Under the pieces are notes generated by a model. The model did not search any database, was not told where the DNA came from, and worked only from the letters and a program-made list of their open reading frames with translations. A stretch of DNA of 35,461 nucleotides from Candidatus Nitrotoga sp. 1052 (lineage in GTDB: Bacteria > Pseudomonadota > Gammaproteobacteria > Burkholderiales > Gallionellaceae), in contig NZ_CAKMHQ010000039.1 of assembly GCF_927312905.1 (NCBI RefSeq), positions 1 to 35,461 on the forward strand. The letters are read 5' to 3'. Every line of letters begins with the position of its first letter. Within the stretch, counting starts at the first letter, position 1. Of this stretch, positions 1 to 7,056 are shown in pieces. A program made the translations under genes and the position numbers.

Positions 1-105
1 ACGAATAAAAAATTTGAGCGCTGCATATAGTTGATATGTAAGCTCTAATTTTTTAAGAGTAACGCCGTATTGTGACGAAAATTGGATTTTTAGAGGTGCC
101 CTTAA
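1..105 (-). mobile_element. End of an IS5-like insertion sequence (rest lies outside the window)
   Basis: The first ~105 bases match, as reverse complement, the stretch at 3787-3880 with only scattered differences. The tip reads GCACCTCTAAAAATCC when taken inward from the element edge, and about 90 bases of AT-rich untranslated sequence follow. Two copies agree over far more than a terminal repeat, so both should be the same end of the same element. An IS5-family transposase start is found downstream of the right-hand copy (4812-5057), which is why I call the family IS5. In this copy the element would extend leftward, off the window. The family call is inferred and the repeat itself is seen. 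Confidence 0.6.
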
Positions 106-188
106 CTACGCTGAAGCGCACTCTGGAAGCAACCCAGCGGGCTGTCAGCCAGCGTCCAACAATTACCATTTTCAGCATCCAGCAGCTA

Positions 189-1232
189 TCAGCGCACCAT
201 TACTTGCGCATCCCCAGTCTGCATCGAGCCGATTACTGCGGCACGGCTGAAACCATCAGAATTGAAAGCCGCCACTACTGCATCCGCACTTTCTGGCGCG
301 CAACTGACTAATAAGCCACCACTGGTTTGCGGGTCGCATAGCAGTTTGCGCTGCCATTCTGCGATATCTCCTCCCAGAATCACAGCCTCGGCATAGCTGG
401 ACCAATTTCGCGCTGCCGCTCCTGTGGCATAGCCGGCTTGTGCCAATTGCAGAGCGATATCTATGAAAGGAATGCGATGAAATTCAACTTGTGCCTGCAG
501 ATGCGAACCGCGACAGATTTCGAGTAGGTGGCCGAGTAATGCGAAGCCAGTGACGTCAGTCATGGCATGCACGCCTGCCATATCTGACAGCGCTATGCCG
601 GTGCGGTTTAGTTGGGTGGTAACGGCAATCATCTGCCGGTAGCCTTCAGCATCCAGTTCACCTTTTTTCAGCGCAGCACTTAGTACGCCGATGCCCAACG
701 GCTTTCCCAGCACCAACACATCGCCTGCCTGAGCCTTGTCATTTCGCTTGACCTTGTCAGGATGCACGATGCCTAGCGCCACTAACCCGTAGATCGGTTC
801 TGGCGAGTCGATGGAATGACCCCCGGCGATCGGTATCCCTGCCGACTGGCACACCGCCGCACCGCCTGCCATGATTTTCTGGATTGTCTCTATCGGAAGT
901 TTGTCGATCGGCATGCCGACCACCGCCAGCGCCATGATCGGCTTCCCACCCATGGCATAAATATCTGACAGGGCATTGGCAGCGGCAATACGACCAAAGT
1001 CGTAGGCGTCGTCCACGATAGGCATGAAGAAATCGGTCGTAGCGATAATTGCCTGGGTGTCATTCAGGCGGTAAACCGCAGCATCGTCGCTGGATTCCAG
1101 GCCAACCAGCAAATCAGGAAACATGCCGGTCTGCGGCAGACCCGACAAAATCTTCGAAAGCACGGAGGGTGCGATCTTGCAACCGCAGCCGCCACCGTGG
1201 GAAAACTGGGTAAGACGGATTTCACTCATCAT
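189..1232 (-). CDS. selD: Selenide, water dikinase (selenophosphate synthetase) SelD
   Basis: Makes selenophosphate from selenide and ATP, the selenium donor for selenouridine in tRNA and for selenocysteine. The 347-residue product has the usual length and the family's opening IRLTQFSHGGGCGCKIAP, in which C16 is the nucleophile (Cys, not Sec) and K19 the essential lysine. The following DDAAVYRL and ATTDFFMPIVDD segments carry the ATP/Mg-binding aspartates. The start is the first of two adjacent ATGs, one base after the mnmH stop. Its ribosome binding site (AAGGAAAG) lies inside the last mnmH codons, so translation is probably coupled. No selA, selB or selC is seen here, so the visible role is tRNA selenation. 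Confidence 0.97.
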   Translation of the reverse strand: MMSEIRLTQFSHGGGCGCKIAPSVLSKILSGLPQTGMFPDLLVGLESSDDAAVYRLNDTQAIIATTDFFMPIVDDAYDFGRIAAANALSDIYAMGGKPIMALAVVGMPIDKLPIETIQKIMAGGAAVCQSAGIPIAGGHSIDSPEPIYGLVALGIVHPDKVKRNDKAQAGDVLVLGKPLGIGVLSAALKKGELDAEGYRQMIAVTTQLNRTGIALSDMAGVHAMTDVTGFALLGHLLEICRGSHLQAQVEFHRIPFIDIALQLAQAGYATGAAARNWSSYAEAVILGGDIAEWQRKLLCDPQTSGGLLVSCAPESADAVVAAFNSDGFSRAAVIGSMQTGDAQVMVR

Positions 1233-1233
1233 T

Positions 1234-2289
1234 TTATCTTTCCTTAAGAATCAAATTTTCAGCCGCCATGCGCAGACTGTCGCTATCTAGCGAGACCAGT
1301 CGTAGCATATTGACGTTGTCTAGTTGCCGGAAGCTGACGCCAGAAGAGCGCCGGTATGCCGGATCATAGTGCTGCGTCAGCAATTCTTCCACCAGCGGTC
1401 TCCACTCGCCTTGCCGCGCCATTTCACACCAACGGTTGATTACCACACGACCATGCAGTTCTATGAGCAGCGTCAAGCGCTCGGCCAAAAGTGTGGGATT
1501 ACCAAGGAAGTGCGCATAGTCATTCATTAGAAACTCTACACGGGCTTCCAGTGGCGCTTCAATCCGCACGCAAGGAGATGCGCGCATGCGGTCGAGCAAT
1601 ACATTTGGCACGCTCAACACGCCGATCTTGCGACTTTCCGCCTCAATGTAAACAGGACGATCAGGGGTGAACGCACGTAGTGCGTCCCAGAGTCGGGTTT
1701 CGAAGGTTTTTTGCGTCGGTTGTGGTTGGTCTGGCAAATCGCCGAGAAGTGAGCCGCGATGTTGCGCCAACTTTTCTAAATCCAAGACCTGCCCTCCTTG
1801 CTCGGCCAGCGCATGTAACAGATGACTCTTTCCCGAGCCGGTCGCACCACTGATCACACAAAAATCAAACTTGACAGGTAACGTTTCCAGCGCGGCGATC
1901 ACATAGCGCCGATAGGTTTTGTAACCGCCCTCCAGCTGACCAGTTCTCCAACCTATCTGTGCCAGAATGTGCGCCATAGCGCCACTACGCATGCCGCCAC
2001 GCCAGCAATACACTAAAGGTCGCCAGCCTTTTTGTCGGTCGCCGAAATTCTCTTCCAGATGGCGTGCGATATTTCGCGCGATCAGTGCTGCTCCCTGTTT
2101 CTTTGCCTCGAAAGGTGAGACTTGGGTAAACACGGTGCCAATGCGGGAGCGCTCCTCATCGTTCAGCACGGGTACATTAATCGCCCCAGGAAGATGGTCA
2201 TCAGCATATTCGGCCGGCGAACGGACATCCAGAATGTCGTCGAAAGCGTGAAATGCCTGTGAAATTTCGATGAGTTTGTAGGTGGCCAT
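1234..2289 (-). CDS. mnmH: tRNA 2-selenouridine synthase MnmH (SelU/YbbB)
   Basis: Replaces sulfur by selenium in 2-thiouridine at the tRNA wobble position, using selenophosphate. The 351-residue protein has an N-terminal rhodanese domain (about 1-125) with the active-site loop VYCWRGGMRSG, catalytic C95. A P-loop NTPase-type domain follows, with GATGSGKS at 148-155. Length and order match the E. coli YbbB family. It is the first gene of a two-gene operon with selD, separated by one base. Upstream on its own strand there are about 220 bases to the edge of any other signal, so the promoter should lie in 2290-2500. Confidence 0.96.
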   Translation of the reverse strand: MATYKLIEISQAFHAFDDILDVRSPAEYADDHLPGAINVPVLNDEERSRIGTVFTQVSPFEAKKQGAALIARNIARHLEENFGDRQKGWRPLVYCWRGGMRSGAMAHILAQIGWRTGQLEGGYKTYRRYVIAALETLPVKFDFCVISGATGSGKSHLLHALAEQGGQVLDLEKLAQHRGSLLGDLPDQPQPTQKTFETRLWDALRAFTPDRPVYIEAESRKIGVLSVPNVLLDRMRASPCVRIEAPLEARVEFLMNDYAHFLGNPTLLAERLTLLIELHGRVVINRWCEMARQGEWRPLVEELLTQHYDPAYRRSSGVSFRQLDNVNMLRLVSLDSDSLRMAAENLILKER

Positions 2290-2667
2290 AATGTTTGGTG
2301 GGAGAGGGGATTGGACACAAACTGAAACTGCCTGACAGCTCCCACCTGGTTGGAATCCGATCGTATTTTCTGGAACATGCCTAGCCTTGTATAGGCTCGG
2401 ATTTTAACAGCAAAAATTTGGTCTGCAGCAAATCACTCTGCCGATACGCTGCTATTGGCCCGAGGTAACAAGGAATTGGCAATGCCGAAACAGGGAAATT
2501 AATCCGTGTTTAGGATTCGAACTTGCATCCCTCCTCTAACATCTAACAAGACAGTCCGTTTTGCCCCACGAGCGGACGGTCATGAATTTTCTACATGGCT
2601 GTCACTCAATTGCTATTTAGGTCGCTCACCGTTCGTTGAGTTTGCCGGATTGAGATACACTTTCGGT
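2290..2667. other. Divergent intergenic region between mnmH and the pyrophosphatase gene
   Basis: This 378-base gap must hold the promoter of mnmH-selD (leftward) and probably that of the pyrophosphatase-like gene (rightward). A short inverted repeat (AGCC...GGCT) occurs near 2382-2398. On the minus strand near 2511-2520 there is a GTTCGAATCC string that resembles a tRNA T-loop, but no T-stem or acceptor pairing can be drawn around it. I see no gene here. Confidence 0.5.
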
Positions 2668-3180
2668 ATGAACGACGTGAACCGCAAACCATCCTCCGCC
2701 CCGGAGGCAACGCCCGAGCCGCCAGAGGTCGAAGTGGTGATCGAAATTCCGCGGGGCAGTTTTCTTAAACGCGGATCAACCGGCCACATCGATTTTATCT
2801 CGCCGCTGCCGTGTCCGTTCAACTACGGTTCCGTGCCGAAATTCTTGGGTCTCGAGGGCGATCTGCTGGATGCGCTGGTGCTTGGACCTCGGCTGCCGCG
2901 CGGCACTCGCATACGGGTCAAGGCGTGGGGAGCGGTGACGCTGACCGATCGCGGCATGACGGACGACAAACTGGTTTGCAGCGACCGCCCTCCCAGCCTG
3001 TCTGAGCGCCAAAATGTGCTGCGGTTTTTTCGCTTCTATGCGAAGTGTAAGGGGCTCTTGAATATTTGGCGCAACCGCCCTGGGCGCAACGCAAGCGAGG
3101 GGTGGTGCGAGGCTACTCAAGCGCTCGCTCGCGCCCGACCGCGACACGATTCGTGGAAGGGATCACCCGTTGAGTTCTGA
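2668..3180 (+). CDS. Inorganic pyrophosphatase-like protein, divergent family I
   Basis: Likely hydrolyses pyrophosphate or a related phosphoanhydride. The 170-residue product aligns by eye with soluble family I pyrophosphatases: EIPRGSFLKRGSTGHIDF (substrate loop), FNYGSVPKFL, GDLLDALVLG (canonical GDPLDVLVL, with the metal-binding Asp kept) and DRGMTDDKLV (canonical DEAGEDAKLV, both Asp and the Lys kept). It departs from the family at the DRF motif after the first strand, where it reads DFI, and the C-terminal 50 residues are short and unlike the usual tail. The frame is open upstream to 2506, but family similarity begins only after the ATG at 2668. No strong ribosome binding site is visible. 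It may be a specialised or weakened paralogue. Confidence 0.75.
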   Translation: MNDVNRKPSSAPEATPEPPEVEVVIEIPRGSFLKRGSTGHIDFISPLPCPFNYGSVPKFLGLEGDLLDALVLGPRLPRGTRIRVKAWGAVTLTDRGMTDDKLVCSDRPPSLSERQNVLRFFRFYAKCKGLLNIWRNRPGRNASEGWCEATQALARARPRHDSWKGSPVEF

Positions 3181-3372
3181 TCCTGCGCTCGGGACGAGCG
3201 CTTACTACTTTATGGATAACTATAAGCACAGGCCGGCGTAAACTCAGTGCCCGAAACTTCAACTTGATATTCCATCTGATTCACTGCACGATACGTTGAT
3301 GAACACGCTTTTTCTACATCGTCGTTGGGCGTCAATTCAAACCTAATTATTTTTTTATGGGGAGAGCTAATC

Positions 3373-3744
3373 GTGAAATGTCCTAAGTGTCATTCTGAAA
3401 TGGAAACTGTGAAGGTAGAAGGCGGAGAAATTGACCGCTGCGTATCATGTAAAGGACTATGGTTCGATATTCTTGAAGACGAAAAATTTATCTCTCAAGC
3501 GAAGAGCATAGATACTGGAGATTCGAAAATAGGAGCGGCAAACAACACTATTGATCGAATCAATTGCCCCACTTGCGCAAATACACCAATGATTCGCATG
3601 GTTGATTGTCGCCAGCATCACATCTGGTTTGAAAGCTGTCCATCGTGCTTTGGGCGCTTCTTTGATGCCGGAGAATTTAATGATCTCAGCAGCCATACGC
3701 TTTCAGATATCATCCGAGACATTTTTACACCTGAACGCAGATGA
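3373..3744 (+). CDS. Small zf-TFIIB zinc-ribbon protein
   Basis: A 123-residue protein with two zinc ribbons of the zf-TFIIB type. The first is CPKC (residues 3-6) paired with CVSCKGLWFD (23-32). The second is CPTC with CPSCFGRFFDAGEF. The family is widespread in bacteria and its function is unknown. I start it at GTG 3373: GGGGAG at 3359-3364 is a good ribosome binding site with about 8 bases of spacing, and the family begins with the M/V-K-C-P-x-C motif. An upstream ATG at 3325 would add 16 residues unlike the family. It is the last gene before the right-hand IS5 end. Confidence 0.85.
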   Translation: MKCPKCHSEMETVKVEGGEIDRCVSCKGLWFDILEDEKFISQAKSIDTGDSKIGAANNTIDRINCPTCANTPMIRMVDCRQHHIWFESCPSCFGRFFDAGEFNDLSSHTLSDIIRDIFTPERR

Positions 3745-3786
3745 CTCTATCAGCTACAGTTCAGCATGGACGGTCGGGGACATACG

Positions 3787-3880
3787 TGCACCTCTAAAAA
3801 TCCAATTTTCGTCACAATACGGCGTTACTCGAAAAAAATTATCGCTTACATATTAACTATATGCCGCGCTCAAATTTTGT
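3787..3880 (+). mobile_element. IS5-like left end, inverted copy of 1-105
   Basis: Starts with the tip GCACCTCTAAAAATCC and follows the reverse complement of the window start through an AT-rich stretch ending in CAAATTTTGTT. Similarity stops near 3880, where IS91-type sequence begins. The tip points left, towards selD. The IS5 transposase start on the same strand at 4812-5057 would be expected a short distance downstream, so 3787-3880 and 4812-5057 are probably two halves of one element interrupted by the IS91 piece. Confidence 0.65.
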
Positions 3881-3886
3881 TAAGGG

Positions 3887-3957
3887 TTGTCAGATGCCTG
3901 CCCTCAGTTGCCGAGCGAACAGGATGCAGCAAGCCATTGCGGGCAGGCGTCTGACAA
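3887..3957. repeat. 17-bp hairpin at the 3' end of the IS91-family element (oriIS-like)
   Basis: TTGTCAGATGCCTGCCC at 3887-3903 pairs with GGGCAGGCGTCTGACAA at 3941-3957 with a single mismatch and a 37-base loop. It lies downstream of the minus-strand IS91 transposase. IS91-family elements, which move by a rolling-circle mechanism, carry a structured origin end at that place. I infer that this is the origin end, and it fits the boundary with the IS5 sequence at 3880. Confidence 0.55.
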
Positions 3958-4226
3958 GCCTCGAGGGACGAAACCGCGTGATGTTACCAGTGCGAGTTAG
4001 AGTAGGCGAAGGTCTATGGGGATTTGAGTTGTAACGTTGCCGATTGATATGACGATCAAGCCGGTCTGCCTGACGATGACATGGCTCAGATGACCTGTAT
4101 CGAAGTGGATACCCATGACTTTCCGTTGAAGCGAAGAGCGATAATCGGCGTTTTTACGCTGCAAGACAATGGCTTCCCGTATCGGCTCTGGGCGATGTCG
4201 GTTTGGGTGTTGAGTAACGATTATGC

Positions 4227-4811
4227 TCATGGCACACCTTGAAGCTCGGGTGGCGCGCGGATTCGCTGTGCGCGTGCCAAAGTTTCAATGACGATCATCG
4301 CCGCACCACAGTCCGGGCAGACGAAGGTCGACTGGACGGATTCGGTCAACGCACCAGTACTATCGGGTTCCACGTTGACGACAGGTGCGACATGCAGCAG
4401 TTCGCGTACCCGTACAAGATTCTCACGGCGCCCGGTATTGGCGATCAGCCCGTAGTGGCGGATGCGGTGAAACCCGCCGGGTAGAACATGCAACAGAAAG
4501 CGCCGCATGAACTCGTCCGTAATCAACGTCATGGTCTTGTGGCGCGTCTTCCCCTTGGCCCGGCAATCCTTCCAGCGGAAGGTCACCCCGTGCTCGTCGT
4601 CCAGAGCGACCAGCCGAGCGTTGGAAATCGCCACCCGATGGGTGTAGCGCGACAGATAAGCCAGCACCGCAGCCGGCCCGGCAAATGGGCGTTTGGCATA
4701 CACCACCCATTCGCACTTCCGCAGCGGTGCGAGCCAATCGGCGAAAGCTGTCGCATCACTGAGTTGCGCAAACTCACCGAAGAACTGTAACTGACCGCTG
4801 AGAACCGCTAG
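4227..4811 (-). pseudogene. IS91-family transposase, C-terminal part only
   Basis: The C-terminal ~190 residues of a Y2-type (HUH) transposase. Recognisable segments are YLSRYTHRVAISNARLV, the basic TFRWKDCRAKGKTRHKTM, GFHRIRHYGL and the terminal FVCPDCG zinc-knuckle-like motif. The N-terminal zinc finger and HUH regions are missing. The reading frame continues upstream to 5108, but those extra ~100 codons are the antisense of an IS5 transposase fragment, so the 293-residue open frame is a chimera. A 77-codon frame (3997-4230) overlaps the stop by ATGA and resembles nothing I know; it is probably element sequence without function. Confidence 0.8.
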
Positions 4812-5057
4812 GCCAGCTTGAGCAAGACTGGATATTCCCTGGAGCGAGTCAATGCCATCATCGATGGAAGATATTTCGCTCCACCCGAGCGCATTGACGC
4901 CAAAAAACGTAAACACAAGGCTAGACGCAAGCCTATATGCCGCATCCTGATGTTCAAAATGCTCATCCTGCAACGTCTGCATGGCTTGTCCGATGAGCGG
5001 CTGCAGTATAAAGTCGCGGACCGCCTGTCGTTCATGCGATTTTGGGGAATTGAATGA
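4812..5057 (+). pseudogene. IS5-family transposase, N-terminal fragment
   Basis: Encodes about 80 residues of the N-terminal domain of an IS5-type transposase: SLSKTGYSLERVNAIID, then ILMFKMLILQRLHGLSDE and DRLSFMRF, ending at a stop right after this motif. The DDE catalytic domain is absent. It directly abuts the truncated IS91 transposase on the other strand. Together with the IS5 end at 3787-3880 in the same orientation it looks like one IS5 copy split by an IS91 insertion and then truncated at its 3' side. Confidence 0.8.
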
Positions 5058-5360
5058 GGTGCTGATTCGCAACAAAACGTTTGGCTTTGAGCACATCAGT
5101 GCGCCCAAACTCGCGACAGCGGCATGAGAGTGCTGTCAAGAGGCACAAAATGAAATCAATTAAGTCCCAAAATCGACTCAATTTATCTCATACCCTAATA
5201 GCGTGTGATACCGCACAGACAGCTTCTAGACTCCCTATTAATGTGCCAACCTGAGTTTGATCATTTTGGATGTGAGCAGACTCGGTGAGGACAAGTATGA
5301 GAAAGGCTTGGCTGTCCTTAACAAAGTTATTTTTACAAATTTAATTTAAAGGAGCATTTC

Positions 5361-5918
5361 ATGAAAAAGACTATCATTAATCTCGCTATAGTTTCTTGTT
5401 TTACACTAGCTGCTATGTCAGTCCATGCAGATTCTGATTCATCAATGTCTGATAGATCCACGAATTCTGATTTATCAGGGTCTAGTTCTTCAAGGGCTGG
5501 TACTTCAGGAGCTGATAGGTCCCGTCAGTCTAGTACGTCAAAATCTGACAGGTCGCGACAGTCTGATACATCAAGATCGGATAAGTCCATGGACTCTGAT
5601 GCTTCGAGTTCAAATATGACTGAACGATCTGACCCATCAGAGCGGGAGACGTCTGGACAATCTGGCTCATCAAAGTCGGATCGATCACGGCAATCTGATA
5701 CACCTGGAGCTGAGTGGTCAGGACGATCTGGTACATCAAGGTCAGATATGTCAGGGAAGTCTGGCACATCAGAAGCTGATAGGTCCCAGCAATCTCGTAC
5801 AACATCCAGGTCGGCTAGCTCATGGGATGGACATGGTAGCTCCGGGCATGCGAGTAGTTATCAGCCCGCAGGTATATCTGAGGAGAGTAGTTCAGATTCA
5901 TCTCGTTCGACCCATTAA
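5361..5918 (+). CDS. Secreted Ser/Asp/Arg-rich low-complexity repeat protein
   Basis: A 185-residue protein with a clear Sec signal peptide (MKKTIINLAIVSCFTLAAMSVHA, cleavage probably after HA). The mature part consists almost wholly of Ser, Asp, Arg, Thr and Gly. It repeats a degenerate ten-residue unit close to DRSRQSDTSR/K-SDRS several times, and the tail is Ser/His rich. A good ribosome binding site (AAAGGAG) precedes the ATG. The leader resembles that of the EF-hand protein at 26827 (MKKT, LAI-SCF, HADSD in both), so the two may share an origin or an export fate. Function is unknown; an extracellular or periplasmic disordered, possibly ion- or mineral-binding protein is conceivable. Confidence 0.75.
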   Translation: MKKTIINLAIVSCFTLAAMSVHADSDSSMSDRSTNSDLSGSSSSRAGTSGADRSRQSSTSKSDRSRQSDTSRSDKSMDSDASSSNMTERSDPSERETSGQSGSSKSDRSRQSDTPGAEWSGRSGTSRSDMSGKSGTSEADRSQQSRTTSRSASSWDGHGSSGHASSYQPAGISEESSSDSSRSTH

Positions 5919-5946
5919 TACGCTCTGAAATATGGATACGCAGCAC

Positions 5947-5982
5947 GAATGTTAAGGCTGGCATATGCCGGTCTTAACATTC
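5947..5982. terminator. 36-bp palindrome after the Ser-rich gene, possible terminator
   Basis: GAATGTTAAG and CTTAACATTC form the arms of a near-perfect palindrome whose inner part is CTGGCATATGCCGG; the few mismatches are G-T type. It begins 28 bases after the stop of the Ser-rich gene. No T-run follows, because an IS30-type element begins immediately after it. It could be an insulated terminator or a processing hairpin. Confidence 0.5.
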
Positions 5983-5983
5983 C

Positions 5984-6763
5984 GCGGATTCAAGTTCGAA
6001 GTGCAACAGCCAGTGGTTGCTTGGTGTAGCGTAATTCCACCCCGAAGAATACTTCATGCGGGGTTCTAAATCCGAGTACTTTTCGAGGTCGGTGGTTGAT
6101 CCGTAACCAATCCGCCTTTGTGGTTCTTGCCGATCACAGTATCGCCTTCCCAATCACCCATACGTGTTTTTTCCGCAACGATCTCTGGACGCTCATCAAT
6201 GCTGACTCGGTTCTTGATCGTGCCACGTCGTTCTTGCCCGCTTGCATAACGCTTGCGGCGCCGTTTTTGGCTGCGCAAATGTTGGTGCAGGTCTCCGCCA
6301 TTTCGTTTGTCCGCGTAAATGTGTTGGTAGATGATCTCATGGCTAATCTGCAAGCCGCCTTCCAACTCAAGCCGATTGGCGGCCTGTTCCTGGCTGAGAT
6401 CTTCCTGAACCAACCGCTCGACTTCCGCCCATTCATCCGATGAGAAGCACTTGCCATTCGTACAGGCTTGCCGACGCTCATCACGTAACGATTGCGCCTG
6501 TTTTGGCCGCCAGCCGCGTTGACCTTTGTTTCGCCTGAACTCTCGTGAAATCGTCGATTTGTCCACGCCTATCTTTTGGGCAATCCGAGTTTGATTCAAA
6601 CCAGCTTGTTTCAATCCGAAAATCTGATATCGTTGCCCGCTGGTGAGCTGCGTATATTGCTTCATCTGTGCTCCTTTTACTTGGTCGTTTAAGTGGCTCC
6701 GATATTAACGCAGCTCGCCACCTAAATTCGCTTACAAAAGTTGCACTTCAGAGTTGAATCCGC
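5984..6763 (-). mobile_element. Internally deleted IS30-family element
   Basis: The terminal inverted repeats are visible. GCGGATTCAA followed by a variable triplet and GAAGTGCAAC at the left (5984 on) matches the reverse complement of GTTGCACTTC...TTGAATCCGC at the right (6740-6763). The 780-bp length is about 300 bases short of a typical IS30 element because the transposase has an internal deletion. The element abuts the palindrome at 5947-5982. Confidence 0.75.
5990..6665 (-). pseudogene. IS30-family transposase with internal deletion and frameshift
   Basis: The N-terminal 180 residues are intact: an opening helix-turn-helix (LTSGQRYQIFGLKQAGLNQ, GVDKSTISREFRRN), the SHEIIYQHIYADKRNGG segment, and the start of the catalytic core with GDWEGDTVIGKNHKGG, which holds the first catalytic Asp. 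After about codon 185 the frame jumps to the family's final residues, readable one frame over as RPRKVLGFRTPHEVFFG and QPLAVALRT with a stop at 5990-5992. The second Asp and the Glu of the DDE triad are deleted, so it cannot transpose by itself. The open frame as such stops at 6066. Confidence 0.85.
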
Positions 6764-6877
6764 CGGGTGCAGAATTGTTGCTTTGTGATTGTCCGCTTGT
6801 TCAAACTGCGACTTCGTGCTCTCGAACCACAGCGGACACTCATTCGGACGCGCCATTTTTCTTACGTAGTCCGTCCT

Positions 6878-6991
6878 TTATTCGTCCAGCAGCATACGTA
6901 TGATTCGTTGCATCGCAGGAACAGTCGTCTCCTTGTCCAGATTTTGGTTACGGAGCATGCCCTGGAGGAGCCCGTCAAAGAGCGTTCCCAT
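6878..6991 (-). pseudogene. Possible C-terminal remnant of a regulator (TetR-like)
   Basis: The 293-base gap between the IS30 element and lhr holds a short minus-strand frame reading MGTLFDGLLQGMLRN then AMQRIIRMLLDE and stop. This resembles the last two helices of TetR-type regulators. No helix-turn-helix part is present upstream, where an in-frame stop follows soon. It may be a leftover of a gene destroyed near the IS30 insertion, or chance. Confidence 0.25.
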
Positions 6992-7056
6992 CACTGTTAG
7001 CTTGGATCGATTTCCGATATGGGGAACTTACTCCGCGCCTGTATCATCTATGGGAC

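Noticed and set aside
2505-2580. tRNA-like string GTTCGAATCC on the minus strand upstream of mnmH
   Set aside because: No T-stem, acceptor stem or anticodon arm can be paired around it.
3997-4230. 77-codon frame overlapping the IS91 transposase stop
   Set aside because: No family recognised; it lies in the non-coding 3' part of the IS91 element before the hairpin.
5525-5805. Long antisense frames under the Ser-rich gene
   Set aside because: They arise from the biased codons of the repeat protein, and there is no start signal or family match.
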